Shown here: one piece after another, positions 44,701 through 53,821 of the stretch
Layout: each line of letters starts with the position of its first letter
Position numbering within the stretch: the first letter of the stretch is position 1
Assembly: GCF_902497555.1 (NCBI RefSeq)
Contig: NZ_CABVGP010000002.1
Span: 694,501-758,500 of the forward strand
DNA from: Amycolatopsis camponoti
GTDB taxonomy: Bacteria; Actinomycetota; Actinomycetes; Mycobacteriales; Pseudonocardiaceae
Reading direction: 5' to 3'
Length of the DNA: 64,000 bases
The notes under the pieces: model-generated
The model's database searches: none
Seen by the model: only the letters and a program-made list of their open reading frames with translations
What the model was told of the DNA's origin: nothing
Translations under genes and position numbers: made by a program

Positions 44701-45178
44701 GCGCTCGGACAAGTTCCCGCGCTGGCTGATCGCCGGCGCGCTCGACACGCTCGTCGCCGAAGCGTCGGCGTCGCTGCTGGAGCTGTCCGGCGGCCAGTTC
44801 GAGCTGACCCACGACAAGGGCGACTTCCTGGTGGTGGACCACAACGAGGCCGACGCCCGCCGCCCGGTCAAGACGCTGTCCGGCGGGGAGACGTTCCAGG
44901 CGTCGCTCTCGCTGGCGCTCGCGCTGTCGTCCCAGCTCGGCGCGATGGCCGCCGAGGGCGCGACCAAGCTCGAGTCGATCTTCCTCGACGAGGGGTTCGG
45001 GACCCTGGACGAGGCCACCCTCGACGTCGTGGCGTCCACATTGGAGAACCTGTCGGCCACCGGCTCCCGGATGGTCGGGGTGATCACGCACGTGCCGGCG
45101 CTCGCCGAGCGCGTGCCGGTGCGGTTCCTGGTCACCCGTGACGGCACCGGCTCGCACATCAGCAGGGAGGGCGCATGA
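41774..45178 (+). CDS. sbcC: SbcC/Rad50-type SMC-like ATPase
   Basis: This 1134-residue protein has an N-terminal ATPase lobe with Walker A LVGPTGAGKSTVIDALTFAL (residues about 31-50), then long Ala/Glu/Arg-rich coiled coils. The zinc hook CPVCEQ has Cys524 and Cys527. A second coiled coil is followed by the C-terminal lobe with signature TLSGGETFQASLSLALALSS and Walker B LESIFLDEGFGTLD. It forms the ATP-driven part of SbcCD. Its stop overlaps the nurA start (ATGA, 45175-45178). The coiled coils are unusually Ala-rich, as in other high-GC actinobacteria. Confidence 0.95.
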   Translation: MRPVLLEMTGFASFRDKTEVSFEDTDYFALVGPTGAGKSTVIDALTFALYGSVARWDHEGLVAPALAPTANRATVRLVFDAGGARYHVVREVRRSGGKKPTVSVKNVRLERLADPAALGGPEDDADPVAADSEVTPAVERLLGLTFKHFCTCVALPQGDFAEFLHAKAADRQKILIKLLGLEVYERIGRRAGVTAEQQKQRAAVLAEQLGSYADATEEAVEELSARMTALADLDARVSAALPGLSDATRVHDEARQLVATLTRELGVLDALERPDGVEDLETRRRAAADAATTARAGLDKAETADEAARAALAAAPARGELERIRAARTEVAEAEKALPRLEEAATAAAAAKAAATEAAAEAVAAVDAARKTRDTTARAAEDAAAEAARARQDRDRLAGLRTPADLGDLSADSARVAKRLAGADARLRAAEAADAQAREALGAQPDVAPLASARSDARTLYALCEAQRKAAPEQAARRKELEAARASFATADVELVAAKTALGEAERTGQALVLRAGLVAGHACPVCEQEVTTVPDAGGHAHLAEARKRVEHAERERAAAEAVVRKLERAVDRDADAAVSAAAQAEELRAVLAEVDGPPESPVLRRPVEAAFSEQDFADLVTAVRERGEWLSATIDGRTRVAEAARAADAELAAARAERAAARNDADVVEKSFAAARDALRAARDPLVELGAPAIDGDDVPAGWQRLTAWAAATLEERRAALASREAAAEAAGKEAVVAGEDFKTAEREAEQRRTRAVDAGLAEQAASTELANTRRRHGELAATLEGAPSAEVVAEQLEKVAELERAAKTADADLRTARATAKQAAEAQARIAGQVDAERQRLSRARDPLVGLGAPPIDGESLLGAWTALTDWAAGQAKQHRERVATAATAEGEAAEALRVAERAVVDDVTALGVSLDETGAVRDRVPVAVAAARARAEGDHTEMKRRVARVAGLHGDIAAAESEAQVARLLADLLRSDKFPRWLIAGALDTLVAEASASLLELSGGQFELTHDKGDFLVVDHNEADARRPVKTLSGGETFQASLSLALALSSQLGAMAAEGATKLESIFLDEGFGTLDEATLDVVASTLENLSATGSRMVGVITHVPALAERVPVRFLVTRDGTGSHISREGA

Positions 45179-46152
45179 CGGCCGTGGCCGGCATGAACTT
45201 CAGCGTCGACTCGTGGGACCCGGGCTACGGCAGCTCGATGGAGGCCGAGGAGCTGGCGCGCTCCGGCGCCGAGGTCGAGCTGGAAGTCGAGGTGCCGGTC
45301 TCGGAGTGGACCCCCATCGACCCGTCCCCGGTGTCGCCGCCCGAGGCGGTGCTGTTCGTCGACGGCGTCCGCCGCATCGACGCCCGGGTGTGGATCGACG
45401 ACCCGGCGGGCATGAACTCGGCGTCCATCGGCCTTTGCGCGTCGTACGCGGCAGGGGTGGTGTGCTGCTGCTCGGGGCGCGCCCACGTCGTCGCGACCGA
45501 CGTCCGGCGAGGGGTGTTCACGGTGGCTTCGGAGGCGGGTGACATCCCGACGTCGGCGGGGGTCTACCGCGCGTTCCGCGCCGCGGCCAAGGAGGACAAG
45601 CCGCTGCCGGTGGTGCTCTCGTCGGCGTTGCAGGAGCAGCTGGCCGAGGCCGAGCTCGACACGGCGGCCGAGGCGCGCCGGGCGATCGCCGGCCACGTCG
45701 GCAGCGACCTGCTGGTGGTGGACGGCCCGTTGAGCGGCCGCACGCACCTGCCCCGGGCGGTGGGGTTCATCAAGAGCCACCAGACGACGTACCTGCCGGG
45801 CGACCTCAACGCGATGGTCGGCAGGCTGGGCCCGCACCAGCGCACCCCGGTGTTCCTGATGGGCACGACGTGGGTCCGGCATTCGTGGTACCTGCGTTTG
45901 CCCTCGGTGGGCGGCCCACCGTGGTCGGGAGTGGTGCGCGTCGAGGCGGCGCCCCACCTGGGGCGCGAAGAGGTGGCTGGGCTGGCGAACCTGACGCAGT
46001 CGGTGCTGGGACGGTTCGCGTCGGTGGAGTACAAGGACTCGCGGGCGCCGCAAAACCTCTATCCCATCGCGGGGCTGGAGCGGGACCTGCGGCATCGGCT
46101 GGGGGATCAGCAGTTCGTTTACCGGGCGCTGAGGGTGGCCGCGGTTCGCTGA
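45175..46152 (+). CDS. nurA: NurA-like nuclease
   Basis: This 325-residue protein fits the NurA 5-prime to 3-prime nuclease domain that partners HerA. Catalytic-type residues are Asp63 in LFVDGVRR, Asp183 in LLVVDGPLSG, Lys200 in GFIKSHQTTYL and the C-terminal LYPIAGLERDLRH with Tyr296-Pro297 (NurA proteins end with a conserved YP..l..A motif). It is usually left as hypothetical in actinobacteria. The assignment is strengthened by its place as last gene of a herA-sbcD-sbcC operon, which mirrors archaeal herA-mre11-rad50-nurA. Activity is inferred. Confidence 0.78.
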   Translation: MTAVAGMNFSVDSWDPGYGSSMEAEELARSGAEVELEVEVPVSEWTPIDPSPVSPPEAVLFVDGVRRIDARVWIDDPAGMNSASIGLCASYAAGVVCCCSGRAHVVATDVRRGVFTVASEAGDIPTSAGVYRAFRAAAKEDKPLPVVLSSALQEQLAEAELDTAAEARRAIAGHVGSDLLVVDGPLSGRTHLPRAVGFIKSHQTTYLPGDLNAMVGRLGPHQRTPVFLMGTTWVRHSWYLRLPSVGGPPWSGVVRVEAAPHLGREEVAGLANLTQSVLGRFASVEYKDSRAPQNLYPIAGLERDLRHRLGDQQFVYRALRVAAVR

Positions 46153-46162
46153 GACCCGGTCG

Positions 46163-46284
46163 GACCCCCGCCCTTCCCTGGGGGGCGTGCCCTTGGCCAG
46201 TCTATCGGCGCCCCCGGACGAAACCCGGTCCGAAGACCCGCGGCGGCGCCGGTTGTCCACAACCGCGGAGCGGTGTTGACAACT
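46163..46284 (-). repeat. Dispersed intergenic element, copy C
   Basis: Read on the minus strand: TTGTCAACA, 12 bases, TGTGGACAA; then GATAGACTGG beginning 76 bases after the start of the first nonamer; then GGGCACGCCCCCCAGGGAAG. It lies between the convergent nurA and secreted-protein genes. Confidence 0.65.
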
Positions 46285-46413
46285 CGAATCCTCCGCCGCG
46301 CATAGACCGGCCCGGCGGTCCACACCGCCGGGCCGGAATCCGCCCTCTGGGGGTGGGCGGCCCCGGGACGGCGGCCTGGGGACCGCCCGACCCGAGGTGT
46401 CCTTTGTGGATGG

Positions 46414-46905
46414 TCAGCTCAGCGAGCCGTCCCCCGTCTGGGGCGCCCCCGCCGGCTTGACCGCGACCTGCGGCTTCGCCGGCTTCACCGGCTTGGTCGA
46501 CGTCGTCGGCGGCTTCGGCTTCGTGGTGGCCGGCGGCTTCGGCTTCGCTGTCGACGACGGCGGCGGGGTGCCCACGATGGTGAACGTCTGGGTCGCCTTG
46601 CGGCCGTCCGTGCACGTGAACGTCGCGCTGTACTTGCCCGGCGTCGTGATCGCCGTCGTGTGGCCGCCGACGCGGCCGAAGTTGCCGCCTTCGGACCACA
46701 CCAGCGGTGCTGCGAACCCCTTCGACGTCACCGCCGTGGCCGGGGTGCAGCCCCCGCTGGCCGCGTACGTTTCCGCGTCGACCCGGCCGCCCGGCTCGGC
46801 CTGCTGGGTCAGGCCCCAGCTGACCTCGGCGGCTTCGGCCGGGAGCGCCACCGTCAGCGTCGCCGCCCCCGCGGCCGTTAGTCCGATCAGTGTTTTCTTC
46901 AGCAT
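46414..46905 (-). CDS. Secreted Pro/Lys-rich protein
   Basis: This 163-residue exported protein starts at ATG 46905 (AGGAGAGGGG upstream). The signal peptide MLKKTLIGLTAAGAATLTVA ends ALPAEA-AE near residue 25. A small beta-sandwich-like domain with two Cys (SGGCTPAT and TFTCTDG) runs to about residue 110. A low-complexity Pro/Lys/Thr tail then ends PAGAPQTGDGSLS. The APQTG end resembles wall-anchor motifs seen in actinomycete surface proteins, but no membrane helix follows, so it is probably released or non-covalently wall-bound. No enzyme domain is seen. Confidence 0.75.
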   Translation of the reverse strand: MLKKTLIGLTAAGAATLTVALPAEAAEVSWGLTQQAEPGGRVDAETYAASGGCTPATAVTSKGFAAPLVWSEGGNFGRVGGHTTAITTPGKYSATFTCTDGRKATQTFTIVGTPPPSSTAKPKPPATTKPKPPTTSTKPVKPAKPQVAVKPAGAPQTGDGSLS

Positions 46906-47068
46906 GATCCGTCCCCTCTCCTGCGTGTCCCCTCCACGCTTGAGCCGCGAAAACGGTTGAGCCACGGAAATGTTCAAGTACGTGAACGACTATCGAGTCT
47001 ATGTTTCCTGGTCACGTATGCGTTAGCTTGTCCGCCGTTGATCCCGTTCAGTGACGAGGGAGACCGCG

Positions 47069-49123
47069 ATGCGCAACGGCCCACTGATCATGGCCGCCGT
47101 ACTGGGACTGTCGATCGCGGCCCCCGCCACCGCGGATGCCCAGCCCTGGCGCGACGCCCGTCAGTCGCCCGACCGTCGCGCCGCGGAGCTCGTCGCCGCG
47201 ATGACCCTCGACGAGAAGATCTCGCAGCTGCACCTGCAGCCCGACGCCGAGCACCAGCGGTTCGTGCCGCCCATCCCACGCCTGGGCGTGCCCGGCTTCC
47301 GGATCGCCAACGGCCCGGCCGGCATGGGCCCGGCCGACGACAAACCGCAGAAGCCGGCCACCGCGCTGCCGGCCACCATGGCGCTGGCGTCGACCTTCGA
47401 CACCGGCCTCGCGCGCCGCTACGGCCGCCTCATCGGCGACGAAACCCGCGTGCTCGCCCACAACGTGTCCGAAGGCCCCGACATCAACATCGCCCGCGTC
47501 CCGCGCAACGGCCGGACGTTCGAGGGCATGGGGGAGGACCCGGTGCTGGTCGGGGACATCGGCGCCGCCGACATCCGCGGCATCCAGGAGAACGGCACCA
47601 TCGCCGAGGTCAAGCACTACGCGGCGAACAACCAGGAGACGCAGCGCCAGAGCGTCGACGAGCACATCGACGAGCGCACCCTCAACGAGATCTACCTGCC
47701 GCACTTCGAACAGGCGGTCACCGAAGGCCACGCGGGCTCCATCATGTGCGCCTACCCGAAGATCAACGGCGTGTTCACGTGCGAGAACCCCGCGCTGCTG
47801 CAGGACAAGCTGCGCGACGACTGGGGGTTCAAGGGATTCGTCCAGTCCGACTGGGGCGCCGCGCACAGCACCGTCGGGTCGGCGAACGCGAGCATGAACC
47901 TCGAAATGATCGACGGCACCTGGTACGGCGAGAAGATGAAGCAGGCCGTCCTCGCCGGGCAGGTCAGCGAGCAGCGCGTCGGCGAGCTGCTGCTGCCGCG
48001 GTTCCGGACGATGTTCGCGTTCGGCCAGTTCGACCACCCGCCGACGCTGACGCCACTGCCGACCGCGCGGCACGACGCCGCCGCGAAGGAGTTCGCCGAG
48101 CGCGGCATGGTGCTGCTGCGCAACGAGCACGCCCAGCTCCCGCTCGACGACCGCGCGGTGCGGTCGATCGCGCTGATCGGGCCGTTCGCGACCAAGGCCA
48201 AGACCGGTGGTGGCGGCAGCTCCGCCGTCATCCCGACGTCCACAGTGGACCCGTTGCCGGGGCTGCGGCAGCGGGTTCCGGGAGCGACGGTGACCCTCGA
48301 CGACGGCAGCGACCCGGCGCGCGCGGCTTCCGCGGCGAGCGCCGCCGACGTCAGCGTCGTGATGGTCGGCGACAACGAGGCCGAGGGCAAGGACCGGCCC
48401 AGCCTGGCGCTCGACGGCAACCAGGACGCCCTCGTCGCGGCGGTCGCGGCGGCGAACCCGCACACCGTGGTCGTGGTGAAGAGCGGCGGGCCGGTGCTCA
48501 TGCCGTGGGCGTCGTCGGTGCCCGCGATCCTGCAGGCGTGGTACCCGGGCCAGCAGGACGGCGCCGCGGTGGCGGGCGTGCTGTTCGGCGACGTCGACCC
48601 GTCGGCGAAGCTGCCGGTCACGTTCCCCGCGACGGACGCCGACACCCCGGCGAACACGGCGGCGCAGTTCCCGGGCGTCAACGGCGTCGCGACGTACTCG
48701 GAGGGCCTGCAGGTCGGCTACCGGTGGTTCGACGCCCAGGGCAAGACGCCGCTGTTCCCGTTCGGGCACGGCCTGTCGTACACGACGTTCGCGTTCTCCG
48801 GGCTGTCGGTGCGCAACACCGGCGACGGCGCGACGGCGACGTTCACGGTGCGGAACACGGGCAAGCGCGCCGGCGCCGAGGTGGCGCAGCTGTACCTGGG
48901 CTTTCCGGCGGCTGCGGGCGAGCCGCCGCGGCAGCTGAAGGGGTTCTCGCGGGTGGAGCTGGCACCCGGCCAGGCTCGCCGGGTGACGATCGACCTGGAC
49001 GTGCGCGACTTTTCGGTGTGGGACACGGGCCGCCACGCGTGGCGGCCGGTGCGGGGCGGGTTCACGGTCCAGGTGGGCGACTCGTCGCGCTCTCTGCCGC
49101 TGCGGGTGCCGCTCACGCGGTGA
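47069..49123 (+). CDS. Glycoside hydrolase family 3 (beta-glucosidase type), secreted
   Basis: This 684-residue exported enzyme starts at ATG 47069 (GAGGGAG upstream) with a signal peptide ending ATADA. The GH3 N-terminal barrel contains LGVPGFRIANGPAGMG, EVKHYAANNQE and the nucleophile Asp in GFVQSDWGAAHS (about residue 271). The GH3 C-terminal domain has GMVLLRNEHAQLPLDD and ILQAWYPGQQDGAAVAGVLF. A C-terminal Fn3-like domain follows (TFTVRNTGKRAGAEVAQLYL). It releases glucose or another sugar from beta-glycosides; the exact specificity is open. It has no partner genes beside it. Confidence 0.92.
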   Translation: MRNGPLIMAAVLGLSIAAPATADAQPWRDARQSPDRRAAELVAAMTLDEKISQLHLQPDAEHQRFVPPIPRLGVPGFRIANGPAGMGPADDKPQKPATALPATMALASTFDTGLARRYGRLIGDETRVLAHNVSEGPDINIARVPRNGRTFEGMGEDPVLVGDIGAADIRGIQENGTIAEVKHYAANNQETQRQSVDEHIDERTLNEIYLPHFEQAVTEGHAGSIMCAYPKINGVFTCENPALLQDKLRDDWGFKGFVQSDWGAAHSTVGSANASMNLEMIDGTWYGEKMKQAVLAGQVSEQRVGELLLPRFRTMFAFGQFDHPPTLTPLPTARHDAAAKEFAERGMVLLRNEHAQLPLDDRAVRSIALIGPFATKAKTGGGGSSAVIPTSTVDPLPGLRQRVPGATVTLDDGSDPARAASAASAADVSVVMVGDNEAEGKDRPSLALDGNQDALVAAVAAANPHTVVVVKSGGPVLMPWASSVPAILQAWYPGQQDGAAVAGVLFGDVDPSAKLPVTFPATDADTPANTAAQFPGVNGVATYSEGLQVGYRWFDAQGKTPLFPFGHGLSYTTFAFSGLSVRNTGDGATATFTVRNTGKRAGAEVAQLYLGFPAAAGEPPRQLKGFSRVELAPGQARRVTIDLDVRDFSVWDTGRHAWRPVRGGFTVQVGDSSRSLPLRVPLTR

Positions 49124-49139
49124 CGGTCACGGCCTCGCG

Positions 49140-49258
49140 GAGTTGTCCACAGCCCCGGCGTGATGTGGATCAGCGCGGCCGGACCGCGGCTTCGCCGGGC
49201 TTTTCGTCGGCGGGACTCGATACGCTGGAAGCGGGCAGGCCCCCAGGGAGGGCGGGGT
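49140..49258 (+). repeat. Dispersed intergenic element, copy B
   Basis: TTGTCCACA (49143-49151), 12 bases, TGTGGATCA; GATACGCTGGA beginning 76 bases after the start of the first nonamer; GGCAGGCCCCCAGGGAGGGC. It lies between the convergent GH3 and lipoprotein genes. Confidence 0.65.
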
Positions 49259-49336
49259 CTGGTGTGGGGGCGGGCCTGATGTGGGTGGGGTCTGGTGTGG
49301 GGGCGGGCCTGATGCGGGTGGGGTCTGGTGTGGGGC
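49254..49336. repeat. 33-bp tandem repeat, about 2.5 copies
   Basis: GGGGTCTGGTGTGGGG recurs at 49254, 49287 and 49320, with GCGGGCCTGATG in the full units. It begins inside the end of element copy B and stops just before the lipoprotein stop codon. Confidence 0.75.
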
Positions 49337-49348
49337 CCGGCAGCCGCT

Positions 49349-49927
49349 TCAGGCCTTGCAGCCCGGGGTGACCGCCGCGGCGGTCACCAGCTCGCGGGAC
49401 TCCACCAGCGGCGCGACCGGGTCGTACGTGCCGTCGACGTCCTGCTGGGCCTGCTCCAGCGCCTTCACCGCCGGATCCTGCGAAGCGATGTCGCCCGGCT
49501 TCGCGCGGTCCAGCGCCGTCTTCGCGTCTCGGGCGCGGTCGCGGGCCGTCGCATACTTTTCGGCGAACGCCTTCCGGACCGTCTCGGCCAGCGGCACCGG
49601 GGCCGGCGGGAGCGCCGCCAGCCGGTCGACGACCTCGCCCGCGCGGTCCGCGATGCCGCCCAGCTGCTCGCTCAACGCCTGTTGCGATTCCTGGACCGAG
49701 TGCGGCTGGGACGTCGACGGCGCCGCCTCCTCGTTGGTGCGCTTCCGGTAGCCGTGGATGGCGGAGCAGAAGCCGTCCAGCCAGGCGCGCGTCGCCGGGT
49801 CGACGGCCGGCGCGGTGGTGAGCGTCGCCGGGGCCGTCACCGTCACGGTCGGCGCGGTCGGGGCCGGCGGCTCCGTACACGCGGTCAGCAGCAGGCAGGC
49901 GCCGAGCAGTCCCAAGACGATCTTCAT
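49349..49927 (-). CDS. Lipoprotein, function unknown
   Basis: This 192-residue exported lipoprotein has signal peptide MKIVLGLLGACLLLTAC with lipobox LTAC (Cys17). A Thr/Pro/Val-rich linker runs to about residue 45. The rest is a mostly helical domain (WLDGFCSAIHGYRKR, then QALSEQLGGIADRAGEVVDR and a coiled-coil-like AFAEKYATARDRARDAKTAL) with Cys54 and Cys190, possibly disulfide-linked. It resembles the many small helical lipoproteins of actinomycetes with no assigned role. It has no operon partner beyond the small gene 52 bases upstream. Confidence 0.8.
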   Translation of the reverse strand: MKIVLGLLGACLLLTACTEPPAPTAPTVTVTAPATLTTAPAVDPATRAWLDGFCSAIHGYRKRTNEEAAPSTSQPHSVQESQQALSEQLGGIADRAGEVVDRLAALPPAPVPLAETVRKAFAEKYATARDRARDAKTALDRAKPGDIASQDPAVKALEQAQQDVDGTYDPVAPLVESRELVTAAAVTPGCKA

Positions 49928-49979
49928 GGCTTCCCCTCACGCTCTGCGGGTACACGCGCGAGCCGGCCCGGCGGTTGCC

Positions 49980-50231
49980 TCAGGCCGCGGCGAGCGTCCC
50001 GCCCAGCGCGAGCCTGCCATCGTCGGTCAGTTCCGCGCGAGTCCACTGCCCGACGGTCACGACCGGCCCCCGCGCCGGCCGGATCAGCCCGGCCCGCGCC
50101 AGCTCGTGCGCCGTCGCCTGGTCGCAGCACGGCAACCCGTCGACCCGCAGGTCCGGCTCGCAGCTGCAGGTCAGCTCGGCCCGCCCCGCGCCGACGGCCC
50201 GCAGCATCGCCAGTGCCCTTCTGTTCAGCAT
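49980..50231 (-). CDS. Small cysteine-containing hypothetical protein
   Basis: This 83-residue protein starts at ATG 50231 behind a strong GGAGGGGGA site. Four Cys occur as TCSCEPDL and GLPCCDQAT, and a C-terminal WTRAELTDDGRLALGG looks like the wing of a winged-helix domain (TxxGRxAL). It may be a small DNA-binding or zinc-binding protein. I recognise no family with certainty. It lies upstream of, and on the same strand as, the lipoprotein gene. Confidence 0.65.
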   Translation of the reverse strand: MLNRRALAMLRAVGAGRAELTCSCEPDLRVDGLPCCDQATAHELARAGLIRPARGPVVTVGQWTRAELTDDGRLALGGTLAAA

Positions 50232-50330
50232 GGTCTTCCCCCTCCGTGGAGCTGTCCTGAAGGAGACGTGACCGCCGTCACCGAATACGCGGCTTTCGCG
50301 AGGTTCCCCCGAACGGTGCACCATGAGCCC

Positions 50331-50645
50331 ATGACGGATTCGATCGGCGACCCGGCGGTGCGCGCGTTCATCGACGCGCTGAACGCGGGCGACCGCACAG
50401 CGTTCCGGGCCGCGCTCACCCCGGACGCGACGATGTCGGACGACGGCACGGACCGCGATCTGGCGGACTGGACGGAAAAAGAGATCTTCTCCAGCCAGGG
50501 CCGGCTCGAGGTGGAAGCCGCGGAGGACGAGGGCCGGAAGTTCGTCGCGAACTACTCGAACTCGACGTGGGGCGCGATGCGGACGCGGTGGGCGTTCACC
50601 GTTCGCGACGGTAAGGTGGCGCGCTTCGAAACGGGTCAGGCTTAG
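50331..50645 (+). CDS. NTF2-like (SnoaL-type) small protein
   Basis: This 104-residue protein has the opening of an NTF2-like fold: VRAFIDALNAGDRTAFRAAL, then TPDATMSDDG, a central strand RKFVANYSNSTWGAMRTRWAF, and the closing RDGKVARFETGQA. It is likely a single-domain polyketide-cyclase-like or ligand-binding protein of unknown role. ATG 50331 is used because the longer open frame overlaps two minus-strand genes. An out-of-frame ATG lies 8 bases before. Confidence 0.72.
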   Translation: MTDSIGDPAVRAFIDALNAGDRTAFRAALTPDATMSDDGTDRDLADWTEKEIFSSQGRLEVEAAEDEGRKFVANYSNSTWGAMRTRWAFTVRDGKVARFETGQA

Positions 50646-50666
50646 CCACCGGCGCGGTTCCCGGCC

Positions 50667-51368
50667 CTAGAGCCGTTCCTGCAACGCGTCCGCCGCCGCG
50701 AGCAGGTCCGCCGCCCAGCGCGCGCCCGGCTTGCGGCCGATGCGCTCGATCGGGCCCGACACCGACACCGCCGCCACGACCGTGCCCGCCGAATCGCGGA
50801 CCGGCGCCGAAATGCTGGCCACGCCCGGCTCGCGTTCGGCCACGCTCTGCGCCCAGCCGCGCCGGCGCACTTCCAGCAGCGTCCGCTCGCCGAAGACCGC
50901 GTCGGCCAGGATCGTGCGCTGCGTGTGCGGATCCGCCCACGCCGCCAGCACCTTCGCGCCCGAGCCCGCCGTCATCGGCAGCCGCGAGCCCACCGGGACC
51001 GTGTCGCGCAGCCCGCTCGGCGGCTCGGCCGTCGCGACGCACACGCGCTGCACGCCGTCGCGGCGGTAGAGCTGCACGCTTTCCCCGGTGACGTCCCGCA
51101 GCTTCGGCAGCACCACGCCGGCCGCGTCGAGCAGCGGGTCCGTCGAGCCGCCGGCCAGCTCGGCCAGCGCCGTACCGGGACGCCAGCGGCCGTCGGGACC
51201 CCGGCGCAGCAGCCGATGCACCTCGAGGCCGACCGCGAGCCGGTGCGCGGTGGCCCGGGGCAGGCCCGTCCGCGTGCACAGTTCCGCCAGGCCGCAGGGG
51301 TCGTCCGCGACCGCCTGCAGGACGGCCACTGCTTTGTCCAGTACTCCGATACCGCTATGCTGTCCCAC
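50667..51368 (-). CDS. ltbR: IclR family regulator (LtbR/NdgR-like)
   Basis: This 233-residue regulator has an N-terminal winged helix ([40 protein letters not shown]) and a C-terminal IclR effector domain ([40 protein letters not shown]). The IclR gene divergent from leuCD is known in Corynebacterium (LtbR) and Streptomyces (NdgR) to control leucine genes, and the position here is the same. GTG 51368 has no ribosome site but TAGTAT lies 6 bases before it, so the mRNA looks leaderless. An imperfect palindrome in the promoter spacer suggests autoregulation. Confidence 0.87.
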   Translation of the reverse strand: MGQHSGIGVLDKAVAVLQAVADDPCGLAELCTRTGLPRATAHRLAVGLEVHRLLRRGPDGRWRPGTALAELAGGSTDPLLDAAGVVLPKLRDVTGESVQLYRRDGVQRVCVATAEPPSGLRDTVPVGSRLPMTAGSGAKVLAAWADPHTQRTILADAVFGERTLLEVRRRGWAQSVAEREPGVASISAPVRDSAGTVVAAVSVSGPIERIGRKPGARWAADLLAAADALQERL

Positions 51369-51374
51369 GACCCG

Positions 51375-51409
51375 ATACTAGCGTCCCGCACTTTGGGAAG
51401 TCCAGCATC
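51375..51409 (-). promoter_or_regulatory. ltbR promoter and candidate operator
   Basis: On the minus strand, TGGACT, an 18-base spacer and TAGTAT end 6 bases before the GTG. The spacer contains TCCCAAAGTGCGGGA, an imperfect palindrome. An IclR protein bound here would block ltbR and lies in the shared regulatory space with leuC. Confidence 0.5.
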
Positions 51410-51511
51410 TGGGAAAACCCTGAACTCGAGCTGCGCTCCTCCTTCGCGGCTCGCATTCGCCCCCGCGGTGCGCGCCCGAGTTCCGACGTCGAACCGTGGA
51501 AGGAGCCGGAG

Positions 51512-52945
<1,434 letters not shown>

Positions 52946-52978
52946 CCTGCTGCCGACCTCCTGAGAGGAGCTCCCACC

Positions 52979-53581
52979 ATGGAACCGTTCACCCAGCACA
53001 CCGGCGTCGGCGTCCCGCTGCGCCGGTCCAACGTGGACACCGACCAGATCATCCCGGCGGTCTACCTCAAGCGGGTGACCCGGACCGGCTTCGAGGACGG
53101 GCTGTTCGCCGCGTGGCGCGGTGACCAGGACTTCATCCTCAACACCGAGCCGTTCAAGAGCGGCAGCGTGCTGGTCGCCGGCCCGGACTTCGGCACCGGC
53201 TCGTCCCGCGAGCACGCCGTCTGGGCGCTGATGGACTACGGCTTCCGGGCCGTCATCTCCGCCCGGTTCGCCGACATCTTCCGCGGCAACTCCGGCAAGG
53301 GCGGCCTGGTGGCCGCGCAGTGCGAGCAGCACGACGTCGAGCTGCTCTGGAAGCTGCTCGAAAACGAGCCCGGCACCGAGGTCACGGTCGACCTCGAGAC
53401 CAAGACCGTGCGGGCCAAGGACTTCACCGCGCCCTTCCAGATCGACGACTACGTCCGCTGGCGGTTGCTCGAAGGTCTCGACGACATCGCTCTGACGTTG
53501 CGCCATGCCGGTGAGATCGACGGCTTCGAGGCGGCCCGCCCGTCCTGGAAGCCGACGACAACGCCGGTGGCCGCGGGCTAG
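52979..53581 (+). CDS. leuD: 3-isopropylmalate dehydratase small subunit
   Basis: This 200-residue partner of LeuC has the swivel domain motifs [37 protein letters not shown] (substrate loop) and [20 protein letters not shown]. Length and motifs are normal. ATG 52979 follows AGAGGAG. It is cotranscribed with leuC, and hupB follows 240 bases later with its own promoter, an order conserved in mycobacteria. Confidence 0.96.
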   Translation: MEPFTQHTGVGVPLRRSNVDTDQIIPAVYLKRVTRTGFEDGLFAAWRGDQDFILNTEPFKSGSVLVAGPDFGTGSSREHAVWALMDYGFRAVISARFADIFRGNSGKGGLVAAQCEQHDVELLWKLLENEPGTEVTVDLETKTVRAKDFTAPFQIDDYVRWRLLEGLDDIALTLRHAGEIDGFEAARPSWKPTTTPVAAG

Positions 53582-53734
53582 TTCTTCTTCGGGGCGGGAT
53601 TCCTTGCTTCCCAAGGGATCCCGCCCGTCTCGACCGGCTTTCGACACGACACCAGACGGACCTCCGGCGGCCCTTTCGAGGCCGCATCGCGAGGCGGAAC
53701 CCGTCCCCCGGCAAGGGAAGGATTCCGCGTCCCG

Positions 53735-53762
53735 TCTGGAATTTGTGCTGCCTTGGTAATAC
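53735..53762 (+). promoter_or_regulatory. hupB promoter
   Basis: TCTGGA, a 16-base spacer and TAATAC, the same architecture as at the two extra HU genes; the bases TTGGTAATACCGTGT are shared with HU-2. Confidence 0.65.
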
Positions 53763-53821
53763 CGTGTCGCTAGTCGGCCCTCCGCGGCCGTGGACGAAGA
53801 CTTCCTTCTTGGAGGACTGGA

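Noticed and set aside
41420..45157. 1245-codon open frame on the minus strand
   Set aside because: Antisense shadow of sbcC, caused by the GC-rich coiled-coil codons.
31695..50666. Prophage or integrative element
   Set aside because: No integrase, phage structural gene, conjugation gene or duplicated tRNA end was found in the block.
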